Source: JAGXLC01 sp964472385
GTDB lineage: Bacteria > Bacteroidota > Bacteroidia > Bacteroidales > UBA12077
Assembly (NCBI GenBank): GCA_964472385.1
Contig: CAYYLT010000006.1
Span: 1-26,747 of the forward strand
Direction of reading: 5' to 3'
Length of the DNA: 26,747 bases
The notes beneath the pieces are model-generated. The model was not told where the DNA came from and did no database searches. It was given only the letters and a program-made list of their open reading frames with translations. Made by a program: the position numbers and the translations under genes. This document shows, in pieces, positions 25,661 through 26,747 of the stretch (the first letter of the stretch is position 1; every line of letters begins with the position of its first letter).

Positions 25661-25939
25661 ATACTTTATGACAATTTTATTCAGAAAGACCAAACGAAAA
25701 AATGTTCGCAAAAAATCATGCCTATTTCATTTGATCCCTGAATTTTTGGGAAGTAAAGATATAACGAAAAAGTGAAAGGTGAAAATGAACCGAATAGCAG
25801 AGGATAGGAAATTTGACGAAAAAACAGATCTCATATTATCCGGGTTAAAATGTTCGCCACCCGCAATAAATGCATAAAATAAACATGCACAGGATATGAA
25901 CGTCATGCGAATAATGCGGGTTTGACTGCCCATTTCAAC
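25661..25939. other. Intergenic region between hydrolase and lipoprotein genes
   Basis: 279 bases. It contains an imperfect inverted repeat pairing 25859-25875 with 25905-25921 (13 of 17 positions) around a 29-nt loop. On the minus strand the second arm is not followed by T residues, so it is not a standard terminator. A 68-codon minus-strand frame at 25727-25933 crosses this hairpin and looks non-coding. Confidence 0.4.
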
Positions 25940-26461
25940 TCATTCAATGATCTCTTCAAAAAGCTGGCGATTAAAGTCTTTTAAATTATCCCGCAATGCC
26001 AGGTGAAGATCTGACATGGTTTGATTGGCTTCCTGCGAATAATTCCCCCCGTTTATGAAACAAGGAGAGGTCATGACGAAGAATTTATCTGTTTCTCCAT
26101 AATAAGAAGGAATGCACCAGGAATACATCTCTTGATTTTCAATGAGCTGAATGAGTGACTCTTTTTTCTTAATTTCATGGATGTTCAGAATCAACGATGG
26201 ATTCGTCCGAATGCTGTCTTTTAAGCTGAAAAACCGCTCCGGGTGGTTATAAGTGACTATAGCCAGTGGCTTGGGAGATAGTCGTGGTATTTTACTGGAA
26301 TCTTTTGCATTTTCGACGATCTCACATTTCCATCCCTCCGGTGCAAGGCCGCAAAAATCACTGAGGTATTTAAGGCGATCCCCATCATTGTCCTCCTCAC
26401 ATGATATGAGTATGAACAAAAGGAGTATTGGCATTAATAGCAATGAATACTTGGTTTTCAT
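25940..26461 (-). CDS. Small lipoprotein of unknown function
   Basis: 173 residues. MKTKYSLLLM is followed by a hydrophobic stretch and the lipobox LIS-Cys21, then acidic residues EEDNDGD, a pattern that in Bacteroidota favours export to the outer-membrane or surface side. The mature part (about 150 residues) has LAPEGWKCEIV near its start, three further cysteines after the lipid-anchored one, and a helical C terminus (MSDLHLALRDNLKDFNRQLFEEIIE). I do not recognise a family or function. It has an ATG start and a TGA stop and is read in the same direction as the hydrolase gene, 279 nt away. Confidence 0.82.
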   Translation of the reverse strand: MKTKYSLLLMPILLLFILISCEEDNDGDRLKYLSDFCGLAPEGWKCEIVENAKDSSKIPRLSPKPLAIVTYNHPERFFSLKDSIRTNPSLILNIHEIKKKESLIQLIENQEMYSWCIPSYYGETDKFFVMTSPCFINGGNYSQEANQTMSDLHLALRDNLKDFNRQLFEEIIE

Positions 26462-26747
26462 GTCATACGCTATTGTTAAAATGAATCATCAGCATCAGTA
26501 TTCCACCAACCTGAATTTATCCCGTATTATTCGTCATAACACATACATACCGTCATGATCCCATATACTTCAGGCCAAGCGTTGATAAAAAAGAACAAAA
26601 ATATGATTTATTAAACAGAACCTGTATGATGCATGCGTCCAATTTTGGATAGATGCAAGGCGTCGAAAGCCCACGACGTAGTCGCCTACTTCGGGTCTGC
26701 TGAAAAACACAAAAAATGCCTATAATAAATAGAATGCGTACATTTAT
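26462..26747. other. Non-coding region at the right edge
   Basis: 286 bases upstream of the lipoprotein gene, without a convincing gene. The first part must hold the lipoprotein promoter, but I see no TAnnTTTG match. The part from about 26626 is a hairpin-rich element that runs to the window end. Confidence 0.5.
26631..26747. repeat. Candidate dispersed hairpin element (REP/MITE-like), cut by the window edge
   Basis: Two hairpins lie close together. GCATgcgTCCAA at 26631-26642 pairs with TTGGAtagATGC at 26645-26656 (9 of 12), and CGACGTAG at 26674-26681 pairs with CTACTTCG at 26686-26693 (7 of 8, loop TCGC). The block is more GC-rich than its flanks and has no coding potential. It resembles short non-coding repeats I remember from marine Bacteroidota genomes, but that memory is unverified. 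Confidence 0.4.

Noticed and set aside
25727..25933. 68-codon minus-strand frame after the lipoprotein gene
   Set aside because: It crosses an inverted repeat, has no recognisable protein character and no ribosome-binding signal. A small membrane peptide cannot be excluded, but support is too weak to list it.

Overview
The window looks like a chromosomal segment of a marine or saline member of the Bacteroidota. The evidence is a sodium-pump type rhodopsin closely resembling KR2, a giant secreted protein with a type IX secretion (T9SS) C-terminal sorting domain, a Bacteroidota lipoprotein, a serine-type sulfatase remnant, promoter boxes of the TAnnTTTG kind, and the general absence of Shine-Dalgarno sequences. 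I cannot place it below phylum level. No rRNA, tRNA, CRISPR array, transposase or phage gene was seen.

Layout. (1) 1-1002: the 3' flank of an unseen upstream gene ending in a strong terminator hairpin, then the NDQ rhodopsin with its own terminator. (2) 1117-2544, minus: a PAS-AAA+-Fis sigma-54 activator, convergent with the rhodopsin. Just upstream of its start the frame still encodes what looks like the tail of a second PAS domain, cut off by a stop codon. (3) 2845-5310, minus: a secreted metallophosphoesterase of the ADP-ribose/CDP-alcohol pyrophosphatase type, the 5' third of a sulfatase broken off directly in front of it, and a YdcF/ElyC-type (DUF218) membrane protein with a good terminator. 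(4) 5311-5720: a divergent regulatory region with direct repeats and a candidate promoter box. (5) 5721-23540, plus: one 5,939-codon gene filling two thirds of the window. (6) 23669-26461, minus: a CocE/NonD-type serine hydrolase and a small lipoprotein of unknown function. (7) 26462-26747: non-coding, with a hairpin-rich element running into the window edge.

The giant protein is the centrepiece. From the N terminus it has a signal peptide, a Bacteroidota surface-protein head domain, and five tandem modules of about 545 residues, each an Ig-like domain plus a right-handed parallel beta-helix ending in a DIGADE motif. A sixth Ig-like domain without helix follows, then PKD/Ig-like domains, seven CARDB-type domains, a PPC-like and an IPT/TIG-like domain, and a block resembling autotransporter/PEP-CTERM-associated strand repeats. 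Next come a 117-residue Gly/Asp/Asn/Ser linker, a 105-residue hydrophobic segment with 12 cysteines, a DPNE-type domain, IPT/TIG, FN3-like, thrombospondin type 3 and MopE-type calcium loops, PKD-like domains and the T9SS sorting domain. The architecture suggests a very long calcium-stabilised surface fibre or adhesin. No catalytic site was recognised in it.

The genes do not form one obvious pathway. Light-driven sodium export, a large calcium-binding surface protein and sulfatase debris all fit a saline, polysaccharide-rich habitat, but that link is inference.
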